From Pterobdella sp. o SKG-2022 (lineage: Eukaryota; Annelida; Clitellata; Hirudinida; Piscicolidae): a stretch of 64,000 bases of DNA. This document shows, one piece after another, positions 27,061 to 39,600 of the stretch; the first letter of the stretch is position 1, and each line of letters opens with the position of its first letter. The position numbers and the translations under genes are program-made. Under the pieces are notes generated by a model, which saw only the letters and a list, made by a program, of their open reading frames with translations, ran no database searches and had not been told where the DNA came from. Where the stretch lies: contig OZ038321.1 in the NCBI GenBank assembly GCA_964035795.1, positions 15,121,971-15,185,970 of the forward strand. The letters run 5' to 3'.

Positions 27061-30000
27061 TTATACTTTCAAGTTTAGCCTTATCATTAACGTGCCAACG
27101 TTTTGTGATAGGGAAAGATAATACTTATCTGAAAGTCAAACTGTTTTTGTTGTTTTAAAAAGGTTATTAATAATCTCATAAACCGAAGTTGAGTATTTCA
27201 AAAAATTAGTTATTCAACATACCTTGAGCTATCTTTGAAAAATTAAATTCTTTTTGCTATAAAACTTGTGTTTTTTCAATATCATAGCCAACAGTCTGAT
27301 TTTCTGTAGTTCACTGCGTCAATGAAAATCGCCATCTTTTTGCAAAAGTGTTCTGGTTTTCGATTGTCTAAAAAACAAAGATAGCATATTTTAAAACTAA
27401 TTAATTGCAGTTTTCAGCCTCGTTTCTAAGCACGTTTTAGTGCTGTTTTTCACGGTGGTTGTATGATTACCACTTAAGTTGAATAATGATTTCAATAATG
27501 ATAAGCATGATTCTTTATAAATCTCGAAAATTCATCGAGAATCCAACGTCTAATCGTTTCATGTTTGTTATTTTTAAAACTTTGTTAACCATGGTAGTTT
27601 TTTTTATTAATATGGACTCTAAAGGCCGCGTACGAAATCATGTCAAATGTAACATTTTTGTACACTGAATAAGAAGAAGCTTTTGTGAAGTCAACGTAAC
27701 ATTATCAAATGAAGTATCCTAACAAAAATCTTCGTGTTTTTCAATTAATGAGTGTTTGAATTCGTTTCTATTATACTTCTAGTAGTTGTTAGAATGATTA
27801 AATGATAAGCTTCTCCAATAGTATTCTGTTATAAAAAACAAGCTGATAATTTTTTTCCTATGAACAAACACAAAATATGTCATTTTTATGCAGAACCAAA
27901 ATTTATAAGAAGTGGCAACTATCAATATTCACTCAATTGGTTTGGAAACGGGATTTTGATGGTAACAGAAGCTGCCTGGACTAAAAGTAGAAAACTTATG
28001 ACTCCTGCCTTCCAATTGACGGCTTTGAGGGAGTTTGTGGACATCAAAAACCAATGCGCTCAAGCCCTCATTGTTATTAAGTTGTGTTTAGTTAAAAATT
28101 AATCTAAAGTTTAAAATGTTCAAAAATAACAAACTTTTTTTTACAATAGTATCATTAGAAGTGATCCATTTGTTACATAAGTTGAAACATTCAAAGGAAA
28201 GGTTGTTAAAAACGACACGTGAGAATAAGTAGTGTGGAAATGTTCGAAATATTTAGCATCACTGCATCTGATGTGTTGTTACATTGTGCCGTTTCTTACG
28301 AAATCATTTTGAAGGAAAAAAAGTGAGGTTATTAACAAATTATAACCTCAAACATGTTTGAATGAACAACTTTTTGTTAATTGAAAATTCATTAAGGTTT
28401 TCTTCATTATAATTTAGCCAAAATTTGGAAAATCTAATTCAAAGTTTTTTTTTAAAAACTCCCTACAGAAAATTTTTTTTAATAAATAACTTAACGAAAA
28501 ACTGGAAAAACTTATCTAAAAACACTTGAACAGTTATCGGAACTTGACTTTAGTGTTCAAATGTCGTTATGAAACCCCGTGATTTAAATTAACTCTTAAT
28601 AAAAATAAAAATAAGTCTGAGTTCAATTCAAAATGATTTCTGAAATGTTGGTAACTTAAGAATTAAATGTTCAAATATCAAAAAACTTTACGCACGATAA
28701 TTGAGTTGAAAGTTTTTATTAGAATATGCACTCAAAGCAAAAAATCTTAATTCAATTTAAATTTTTATGGGACAATTTCACGTTAAAAAAGATGAAATAA
28801 TCATATTATTAATATGTGGTTATCACAAAAATGGATGTATATTTTGGAGCTGTTAAAAACCTTACTCGTTTGTGGACTGAAAGAATTATGTAAGAATATC
28901 TGTTATCTAAATATAAAAATCAAAAGGTTCCAAAGTTAATGAAAATTTTTCATCTTCAGGATGCTATGGTTTTTTTATGACTGGGTTTACAATCTGTCAT
29001 CTTCAGGAAGAATATGGAAAAGTAGTTTTGAAAAAGTAAAGAGTACAACAAATCAAATACTTGAAGAACGAAAGGTAACTACATTTTTTAAATAGAAACA
29101 GTTAATGTTCTTAAAAAGCAGCGTTGGACACAGATTTATGCGAGCGTTTGTAATGTAATAATAACGAGAAATGTTTAACATGGTTTTTGTTACCCGAAGA
29201 TACCTGAAGCCTTAGTTAAATAGTTTTTAAAGTTGAAGAAATGATTGGTTTTAGCTAAAAATTTTCAGCTTTTTAGTTTTGTGAAACTATTTTTGGCTCG
29301 AACAGCAAACAGAAAACTCTTCTATGTGACTGCTAAAAACTTAAAACTTAATACGTAAAAGATTCTTCGAGAATCCAATACAAAATCTGCTCAACAATTT
29401 AAAAAGAGGACAAATCTTGTTAACTATTTTATTGTGTTTTCAAGCAACAAACGCATAAAAACAAAAAAAACTTTGGCTCAAAATATGGGAAACAGGAAAA
29501 ATTGTTTAAATTTTTTCACTTTTGCAATAAACTCGTTTCTTCTTTAGAAACCTTCATTATTTTATGAAAAAGACTGTCAAACTACACAGTGTAACAGTAT
29601 TAAAATTTTAAATTTGGCCTGGTTTAACTATCAGTCGGTCGAAATGAACTCTTTCTTGGTAGCCACTGTGACTGTGTTTTATTTGTTGTTGAAAAAGAAG
29701 GAAAAAAAGAAATAAATTTATTTTAGTTCAGTAAGTTTTAAATAAAGTTAAATAATAAAATTTAGAAAAATCAAAAGAAATTCGAGAAAAAAGATATTTT
29801 GGACATTTTATTACCTGCAAGAGATGAAGATGGTAATGGCCTGAGCGATGAAGAAATAAAAAATGAACTGAACACAATAATCTTTGCAGGTGAAAAATGA
29901 CACTTCAAAGCAAAAAATAACTTTTTAAAACTTATTTATAATTTGAGCAATCCATTATGATTATTATTCAAATAAATATAATAGAAAAAAATATATATAT

Positions 30001-31129
30001 TATTTGTAGGCCACGACACGACATCAAGTGCTATGTGCTGAGCAGCATTTAGATTAGCCACACACCCTGAATTCCATGCCAAATGTCAACAAGAAGTTGA
30101 TGATCTTTTAGAAGAAAGAGAAACTGATACAATTACGCAGTTAGGGATTGGGAACTACGAATATATATTTCTAATTTTTTCCTAAAACATTTAATTAATT
30201 ATAAGTGAAGACTTGAAAAATCTGCCATACCTAACAATGTTTATCAAAGAAACTATGAGAATAGATTCTATTATACCATTTATTGAGAGAGAACCATCTA
30301 TACCTATCTCAATTGACAGCATTGAACTTCCTGAATATACTATGATTCGAATATATTTTGTTGCCCTCAACTTCAACGAGGAAGTATGGCCCGAGCCCTG
30401 GGTGAGCTGAATTTAAAAAAATTTTTTTTTTGGTTTATGTTAACTTTTTTTTACAATTTTTAGCTTTGCCAAAATTTGATTTAATCTTTAAATATTTTTA
30501 TTGCAAAGAAACATTCGAGTTTGAGTGTGAACTTTCCCCATACAAAATTGGGTTGTTTCGTAATGAGATCTTTTTATACTAATTCATAGTTATATAATTC
30601 ATTTTTAAAATTTTAAATTGATTCAAAACTTTATTTAGACTTCTTTGAGAAATTATGAAAATATATTTAAAGTTTTTTTCCAGAATTTTAATCCAGAAAG
30701 ATTCTCGTCTGAGAACATTGAGATAATGGACCCTTTTGCGTTTGTACCCTTTTCAGCTGGTCCTAGGTAGAAGGATAAAATTAGTTCATCATATATTTAA
30801 AAGATTTTTTCACATGATTTTCGAAACCTTTTTGAATTATTTTAATCTACACTGAGTTAAAATATTTTAGAAACTACATTGGTCAAAACTTTGTTATGAA
30901 CGAACTGAAAATTTTTTTGGCCCGTCTACTTAAAAAGCGACTTTATTTACTTTTCAATTATATTTTCTGTTTGTATCAAATAGTAAAATTCCGAAAAATA
31001 AAAGAATTTTTTTACAGAATTACTTTCAAACTTGAACCTGTCGTCCACCTAAACCACTAGTCAGTATAGTTGTGAAAAGTGAAAACGGAATGCACCTTTA
31101 TGTAGAAGAAAGAAAATTTTTAAAAATTC

Positions 31130-31135
31130 AATAAA
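31130..31135 (+). terminator. AATAAA poly(A) signal of P450 copy A
   Basis: A canonical AATAAA follows the remnant of exon 12. It is consistent with copy A having once been a transcribed gene. Confidence 0.5.
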
Positions 31136-33645
31136 TATTTTTAAAAAATCAATACTTAAATAATTTTCAATAAAAACTAATTACCGTGATTAGCTATTGA
31201 TAAACTGTTAAATTTTCTAAGTTATATTCCTATACTAAAGCTTGGAGCAACTAAAATACAATAATAGATGTTTTTAATGGTATTTATATTTGATCTCGAT
31301 CGAATTTTTCGTTTTCTTCTCTCACTGAAAATTTGTCAGCTTTTATATAATATTCACTTTCATAAAATGCATTCAAGTTTTCGTTTTTTATATTGCTTCG
31401 AAAATTGATAAACCTTAAATACCCAATAAGAATTACCAAAGAAAAAATTGTACGCCAAAACAAATACTAACGCTATGAGCAAGAGTTTAATGGTATACTG
31501 AAGGAGGCTTTTTGGACCTGAAAAAAAGTCCACTCTTATAGTCACGGATATCCACTGTCAAAGCAAAGAAACGACTAGGAGTTCAAAGGAAGGTCTAAAA
31601 AAACAATAGTAAACACTATCAGTGATAGCCTAAAAAAAATTAAACACATTGTGTCATGTATCACTGAATGAGCACGTACCACAAAGCTTAACTACTAAAA
31701 TCGGCACATTGATATTTCTGACAATGTCCAGAATGACGTCGTCTGACCTCAGAAATCGTCAAAACTTGTTATCTTCAACAACTTGAAAATTAACATTCTT
31801 GCTAAAGTACAGTTGAAGCAAACAAAAAGTGCTGATCCAATAGTTTTAAACTTTGCTCTATTTCTTTTTTATGAATTTTTTAGCCTAAGGTGATTTTATA
31901 CACGTACCTTCATTAAAATTCAAGCTTTTCAAAAACAAAGAATAGGTGCTTACACATCTTAGAAATTTATTATTAATGGTTCTATTTTTTAGAGTGTACT
32001 CTGAAAATTTTTTAGATATTCTTCCTATCGCTCATTGCGAAATGACCAAAGGGAAGCTTCTTCAGCACAGTTCTCATTCGAAGGGCCCGATATGTCATTC
32101 CTTTTGCGGTTTGTCTGCTTTTTAGAGACATAATATGTTTTTTTTAAATAATATTAAAAAAAATCAAATGTGAGAAATTTTTCAGTACATTTATTGAGAA
32201 TAAAAGCTATCCTTTTCGATAAGTTTAGTTTTATCATAAGCCCTTCCAACAAATATATAAATTTTTCCAATAAATGTACTGTTTTTCAATAAAGTTATTA
32301 AAAAATTGTTCACAGTTGGTATATTTGTTGAGAAGGCTTATATTATACCATCTTTGCATTTGCCTTTTTTGTGAAACAAACTGTGCTTGCTAGATAGTGT
32401 TTTTATAAAAAAGAACTCTAAAGGATTTATTTTTGCTAATGTTGCATTATCTCAAAATCTGCTATTGCGCTTGAAAAACTAATTGTTGTCTGACCAATAG
32501 TTCGAATCACGAATCACGAATATTCAACAAGTTCTTCACAACATAAAATACGGCTTTTGTTGTGAGCTGATAAATTGTGGTTATCACAATGTAATAAAAA
32601 ATATATTTTTAAAAACTGAAGCACGAATATAAAAAAAACAATAAGCAAAATTCATATAAGTACTAGCATAAATAAGACATAACTCTAATTAATTAAAGGG
32701 GTATTAAGACCTGTATAGAAATAGCTAAGAAGTTTATCTAATAGCTACATAATAGTTCAAAGTCCAAATAAGTTTTAAAACCAAATTTACTTATAAATTA
32801 AAAATTGCATAACTAACACAGCTTCAATTTAAAAAAAAACCATTAAAATGAAAAACAAATTTAATGAAGTTTTTGTCTGACCAATAGTTCGAATCACGAA
32901 TCACGAATATTCAACAAGTTCTTCACAACATAAAATACGGCTTTTGTTGTGAGCTGATAAATTGTGGTTATCACAATGTAATAAAAAATATATTTTTAAA
33001 AACTGAAGCACGAATATAAAAAAAACAATAAGCAAAATTCATATAAGTACTAGCATAAATAAGACATAACTCTAATTAATTAAAGGGGTATTAAGACCTG
33101 TATAGAAATAGCTAAGAAGTTTATCTAATAGCTACATAATAGTTCAAAGTCCAAATAAGTTTTAAAACCAAATTTACTTATAAATTAAAAATTGCATAAC
33201 TAACACAGCTTCAATTTAAAAAAAAACCATTAAAATGAAAAACAAATTTAATGAAGTTTTTGAAAATATGAATCTTTAACAACTATGTATGTGATGAATC
33301 ATTGTACAAGATATATAGAAATTTAACTATAGTTTTATGATTCATCTGTTTAAAAAAACAAAGAAAATGAACATATAAAAACATAAATATAGATATATGT
33401 TCTATTTATATATAAATGTATGCACAAAACATTTCATAACTATTTAAAGGACTCCGATTTAATTAGTTATATAGATCAGGTTTATCTTGTTTTTAGATAG
33501 CAAATGCCTTTGAACTCAGAACCGATGAAATGAAGTGTTAACATTGAACGTTTTTGAAATTAAATAAAAATTGGATAAAAATCTTTTTAGCAAAACCTAG
33601 AGTGTAAAACTTAATTAAGATTCAAATTTAGTTTTTGCATTAAAA
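31136..33645. other. Spacer between P450 copies A and B
   Basis: AT-rich sequence without a recognisable gene. Its one clear structure is a perfect tandem duplication at 32,488-33,261. The short open frames here are not conserved-looking. Confidence 0.5.
32488..33261. repeat. Perfect 387-bp tandem duplication
   Basis: The segment beginning GTCTGACCAATAG at 32,488 recurs at 32,875. The two 387-bp copies read identically to the end of the second copy (ATGAAGTTTTTG). No coding content is visible. It is either a very recent duplication upstream of the intact P450 or an assembly duplication. Confidence 0.93.
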
Positions 33646-36600
33646 ATGACACCATTATATTTATTGTATCTAGCAACATTTTCATCAGTTGTTATCATTT
33701 ACCTTTTCACAAAGTTATGGAACCATATTCTCATAACAAGAAAAGTTCAAAAAGCTTTGAATAAATTTCCTTCTCGAAAAGCTCACTGGCTTTTTGGACA
33801 TTTGCTAGAGGTTTGTAATGATAGTTTCTTAAACATCGATAGTTCAAAAGAAAAATCCAACAAAAAATATTCTTTAGATGCCTAGAAGTTTTGGACAAGA
33901 TTTCATAGATTACCTTAGAAAATGCACTAAAGAAAACCCTAGAGGCGAGGCTTTTTTGTTTGGAAACTGGTGGGTTGGTTATTTGAGGCTATGGCATCCC
34001 GACACGATAAAAACAGTGCTAAAGACTGCAGGTATTTTCTTATTCGGATATTTTCAACAGTTATATTCAATTTCTTGTGTATAGTTATGAAGCGTGGGAG
34101 CAATGAAATAAAAATAATGTGTTTATAATGAAAACTTTATTCAGAACCAAAATTTATAAGAAATGGCACATATAGATTTGGACTTGGTTGGTTCGGAAAT
34201 GGAATTTTGTTAGGTTCTGAGACTGCTTGGGCTAGAAGTAGAAAACTTATGACTCCTGCATTTCATTTGACGGCTTTGAGGGAGTTTGTGGACATCAAAA
34301 ACCAATGCGCTCAAGCCCTCATTGTAGATAAGTTTTATTTATGTAATATATAAATTAATTCTCAAATTTTTTAAAAACATAATATAAATTTTTTTTTGTT
34401 AAATATTTTTTTTCAACAAAAGAAAAAAATTTCATTATTATTTAATTATATTCATCGAAAATAAAAGCTAGAATTTTCCAAAACTATAGGCTAACACGTG
34501 AACTGAAGGCTAGTGTATATAAAGGTAATTAAACTGAATAATAAGCATCTGTTACATGATACAAGTGTAAGCCTACGATTAGTGTTTTCAAATTTTATTA
34601 TGAAGCTTTTCGATTTTTTAGAAAAACATCATCATGTTATGTAGCATTTCATCATGAATCATTCCACGCATCTATATAAAATTCTATATAGTTAAGTCAA
34701 CAAACACAAAGTATTTATCCAAGAGACAAAGCTTTTTGTAAGTCTAGCTTACATTGTAAAAACATCTCAGTTCATAATAGATAAGTCTATTATGAAAAGC
34801 TTCGTGTCTTTTTGAATAAATACTTTGTGTTTGTTGACCTTACTATTTGATTTATGCTTTTTTACATCATCATATAAAATTCTGTTTCTGCTTTTTACTA
34901 CTTGAAAAAAATTTTCTAAGAAATTGAAAAGCTTCGTTATGAACATTAAAACATTTGTGTTGTATTTCACCACAAAAATATGTCGATAAGAACTATGCCC
35001 CACTATGAAGCAAATAACAATTTTGAATCAGAAACAAAAATAATATAAACAACTATAAAAAGGCATTATGGAACCTTCAATAAAAACCTCTTCAATAACA
35101 ACTGTTCTATGGCTTTCAATTTTTGGAATACCTGAGTATTTGGTCCATTTTTCAAAAATTCCAATCATTTTTTCAAATAATGCTTTTTATGGTTTTTTAG
35201 AAAAATATTTGCTTTAAAAAACTTAGAAGTATGGTTTTAGTTTATGATATTAACAAAGTCACTTATAGCAGCCGTTCTTTCAGTTTGTTTTTGCTATGAA
35301 TCGCTTTTTCTCCTTTTTAAGGTATTTTATTTCCAACTTTCTGTTCTCATTAGTTTATTTAATCATTATTTTTATAAAATTTCAATTTTTATTTCTTCTT
35401 TCTTGTTTTTTTATATACTCTAAACCTATTCCCTGTTCTCGTGATTTTCTACTTGGTCTTTCCAAATTCTCCTCTCCTCCTTATCGGATCGTTAAGCGGG
35501 ACGTTTTTTTCCTCAATCTCGAATCTTGTAGCTCTTTATCTGTTCTCAAAATTATTTCATCATCCACCACTTCTTTTTTTTCCAGTTTTAAACCCTCTCA
35601 CTCATCTCTTATCTCCTCTTTTCACTTCAAATCTAAATCTTTTTATTTCAAACCTAAATCATCTAACTCATCTTATTACTCTTTAAAATTTTTTAAATCC
35701 ATTAACATATCTTTTCTCAACATAAGATCTCTTAATAACAAATCTATTCATGTTTTAATCTCCTTTCTGACTCCAACCTTGACTTTCTAGCTCTCAGTGA
35801 GATCTGGCATAAATCTGCTTTTTCTCCTTCTCTCATCTCTGCTTGTCCGCCTTCATATTCTTTCCTTGAACTTGCTCGTGCTCCTCAAAATCCTCTTTCT
35901 ACTTCTTTTCCCACCTACAAAGGAATCTGTCTTTTACAAATCTACTTTTTTCTTCTCCAAGATTTCTCATCTTGGTTTCAAATTTTTTGAATCCTTTGTC
36001 TCATCCTTTAAATATGGTACTCTCACTCTGTTTATTGCTGACGCTTATCAACTTTTATTAATGACTTCTCTTCCTTACCTTAATTTCTATATACTTTTTT
36101 CTTTTTTTTTGTTATAGGTGACTTTAACATTCAATTTAACAACAAAACTAATTTCTACACTAACGATTTTTTTGAACTTCTTGAATTTCTCATTCTTCAC
36201 CATTGAGCTCTTCATCACATCATCCTTTATCAAACCCAGGCTCACTCAGTCTCCTTTTCTGATCACTATCTTAATCAATCTTCTTTCTCTACCGACCCCA
36301 TTAAACTCTTCTCTACTGTCAAGGTATCTACTCGCTCTTGGTCTCAACTTGACAAAAAAATTTTCATTCAACTTCTTTTTGCTTCTTCTTTCACTGATGT
36401 CAATGACTTTGTTTTTGCTCTAAAATCTTTTTTTCACTAATAATTTGAATGCGATTTTTCCCATCAGGTGCCTTTTAACGTCATGTCCAAGACCATCTCT
36501 CTCGTTTTGATTACTGCAGTTCTTTATACTATAATCTTTCCATATTTACCCTCTACCCACTTACTGAAGCTTTCAAATCTGCTGCACGCCTGGTCTCTCA

Positions 36601-39600
36601 TACTCCTAAATTTTTTCATATCTCCATCTCTTAACGATCTTCACTGGCTACCTCTTCACTTTCGCTATTTGTTCAAAATCTGTTCTCTGAGGCATGAAAT
36701 ATTATTCTACTTTACCTTACTACTCTTCTAACCTTTTCACACCTCCTAAACGTGCTGGTCTACAGTCCTCTACTCGCTCTCAGCTCTTCGATATTTCTCT
36801 CATTCTTATGCTGAAACTGCTTTTTCTTTTTCTGGTTCACTTTTCTAGAGCTCTCTTCCTCCGAATCTTAAATCTTCTTCTTATCCTATTTTTTTTAAAA
36901 ACTTAAAAACCTTTTTTTCTAAGCAGTTAATAGCAGAGCCCCTCTAAACGATGCGTATGAGGCGCTATGAAAGTTTTTCACTTTATTATCACATTATTAT
37001 TATTTAGTTGTTAAATAAAATTAATTTTTACATCGGTAAATATAAAAGGATGAAAAAAAGGACCGAAAAAACATTGCCATGGTTGTGTATGATGATGAAT
37101 AGAGAAACATCTAAACAATAAAATATCTACAGTTTCTTTTTTTTTTCAATTAATTAAAATTAAATATATTTTTTAAGGAAAAGTTGTTAAAGTTAACGCA
37201 AGAAAATAAAGAAAGAAAAAGTTTAGAAATGTTTGAGCAATTCAGTCTTACTACATCCGATGTGATGTTGCGATGTGCTTTTTCTTACAAGGAAACTGTG
37301 AAGGAAAAAATGTAAACCAATATACAATTAATTTTAAAATTTAACCTTTTAGAGTTAAAATAAGTTAAATTGAAACAATACTAAGCATATTTTCTATAGT
37401 ATCTTGTTTAAAACTAAATGCTTTTAAACTTTTCAATTTTTTTCGCTATATTAAACATGATTTGCACACATGAATTGTCCCTATGATAGAAATTTCATGT
37501 AGTGGCATATCTTATTTGAAGCCATGAAACATGTGCTATGCAATGAAAGCAAGGATATGGTCTTCGGGATTTTCTTTTTTCTACAAAATATTATGGCTAT
37601 GCAAAAAATAAAATGACTCAGTTTCTAGCAGCTCTCAAATGGGCAGAAGCAAAGAAGAATTCTTGAGTTTTTCCTTTTTTGTCAGACTTTTCTTCTTTTT
37701 TTTCCACGTGGGTACCATTGAGTCATTCTGATTGATCCTTCAAGTAATTTCTCTAATTCCGCTACTTTGGCATCCGTTCTTAATGACCTAAAATTGTAGG
37801 TTCCAATATCGAACGTTTTCAAAACTGGGGACTGATGATTCGTTGTTGGGGTAGGGTTTTGAAATGTTTTCTGGTACTCACCACGCTTGGCAGTAACGGG
37901 CTTGTAGGAAATTTTTGAAGCATTTTTGTCAGATCTGAAAGTCTCTTCTGGAGACATTTTTTTTATTTTTAAGTGAAAGATTTTTCGTCTCACTAAACGA
38001 GAAAAAACATAGTGATTACTTTTTAAACTTTGTAAAAAAATCTCTTAACTCATTTTCTAACAAATAAATTATTTGAAATATAACGATAAAAATTAGTGTA
38101 GTATCTTTAATTATCTATGTCTAAACTTGTTTTAAAACAGGTTATTATAAATTTGGTGGGCGATAACTTAAAATTCTACACGTGTTGACTAAGATATATT
38201 AAAATTTAGGTTCAAATGAAGAAATTCTTATATATGATTAATTCTTAAGTCAAATTTTATTGAAGAAACATAAGTTAATTGAGATCTGATGAAACTGGCG
38301 GTATCTTGAGCAACAAAAATAGCTTTTTAAAATCTAAATTCTAAAAACAACCAAACAAGCCGGAAGCTAACAAAAAGTATTTTGCACAAAAATTGCAAAA
38401 GCAGTGAATCATCTGAAAATGTGAGAGCATTTAGCTGCTTTTTTACACGGAAAGCAAAATACTTTAAATAGTAAACGACATCCTTACTAAAAAGATAGGC
38501 TTCATAATTGGAAGACATGTACAGTTGTTACCATTTATAAAAGAGTGTTATCTGCGGTGCTAGCTATCGAGGCGTTGAGCTTTTAGAACATAGTATGAAA
38601 GAATGAAGAAGGCTGTTGGAAAAAAGCTTAAAATAAATAATGAAAGGTGATAAAATGTCTATTAGAAGCACAGTTGATGCTATTTTTATTTTAGAGTAAA
38701 AAAAAAGAAAGCTGCCTTGTGAAAACTAAAGCTTTGTGTTTGTTTTATTGACTTGGAGAGTTCTTTTAACCGGAGGCTAAAGAGTGTGATTCGTGGACGC
38801 TGAAAAAACTGATTCAGGCAGTAATGTCTATGATCAAAGAGACAAAAACTGGATTTACGGTAGAGGTAGAAATTAAGGAAAACAGTATTGGTGTAGGTGT
38901 CCATCAATGACCGGTTCTATCATTGTTTTTGTTTGCAAAAGTACTGAATTTATTGCTTAGAAATAGAGAAAAGCTGTTCTAAACGAACTGCTGTATGCAG
39001 ATTACTTGAACCTGATGGCGGTGACAATAGAATAATTGGAAACACAAAGCAGCTTTCAAAAGCAAAGGTTTGAAGGTTAATCTCGATAAAACGAAGTTTA
39101 TAGAATATGGTAGAAGTAAAAGAAGTGTTTTTTTTTAGAGGTTGTCATATGTAGAGGTTAAAATGAACTGTGTGCACTATAAGATTTAAAAAATGACTCC
39201 GTACAAAGTTTCTTGTGAAATGAATTGTAATTTTGAACTTATACTTTGCATGAAAGATATTATTGAAAAATGTCATGCTACGGATGGTTGCTCTAATGAG
39301 TTGGTAAAATTAGATAATTTTATTATCTATGAGACAATATAGACGATGGTGGAAAAGTGAACTAGTTGTTACACGTAGTGTAGGACTGGGCTAGAAGGCA
39401 TTTAACAGTGTTTTTTATGCTATGGTATGGAAAGCATACGTGGAATACCAACAAAAAAATCTATAAAACTTGTTTAAAACCGGTTATGACATGAGCTTGA
39501 ATCGTTGGATGGTAAGATCTGTCGAAAAGAGTATTAGCTAAAAGAAGAAAAACGGATTTTTGGAATGATGTGTGGTTTAAGTCTGAAAAGCTGATTCAGC

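Noticed and set aside
32488..33261. LTR pair of a retrotransposon
   Set aside because: The two 387-bp copies are directly adjacent with no internal region, and lack the TG...CA ends and a primer-binding site.
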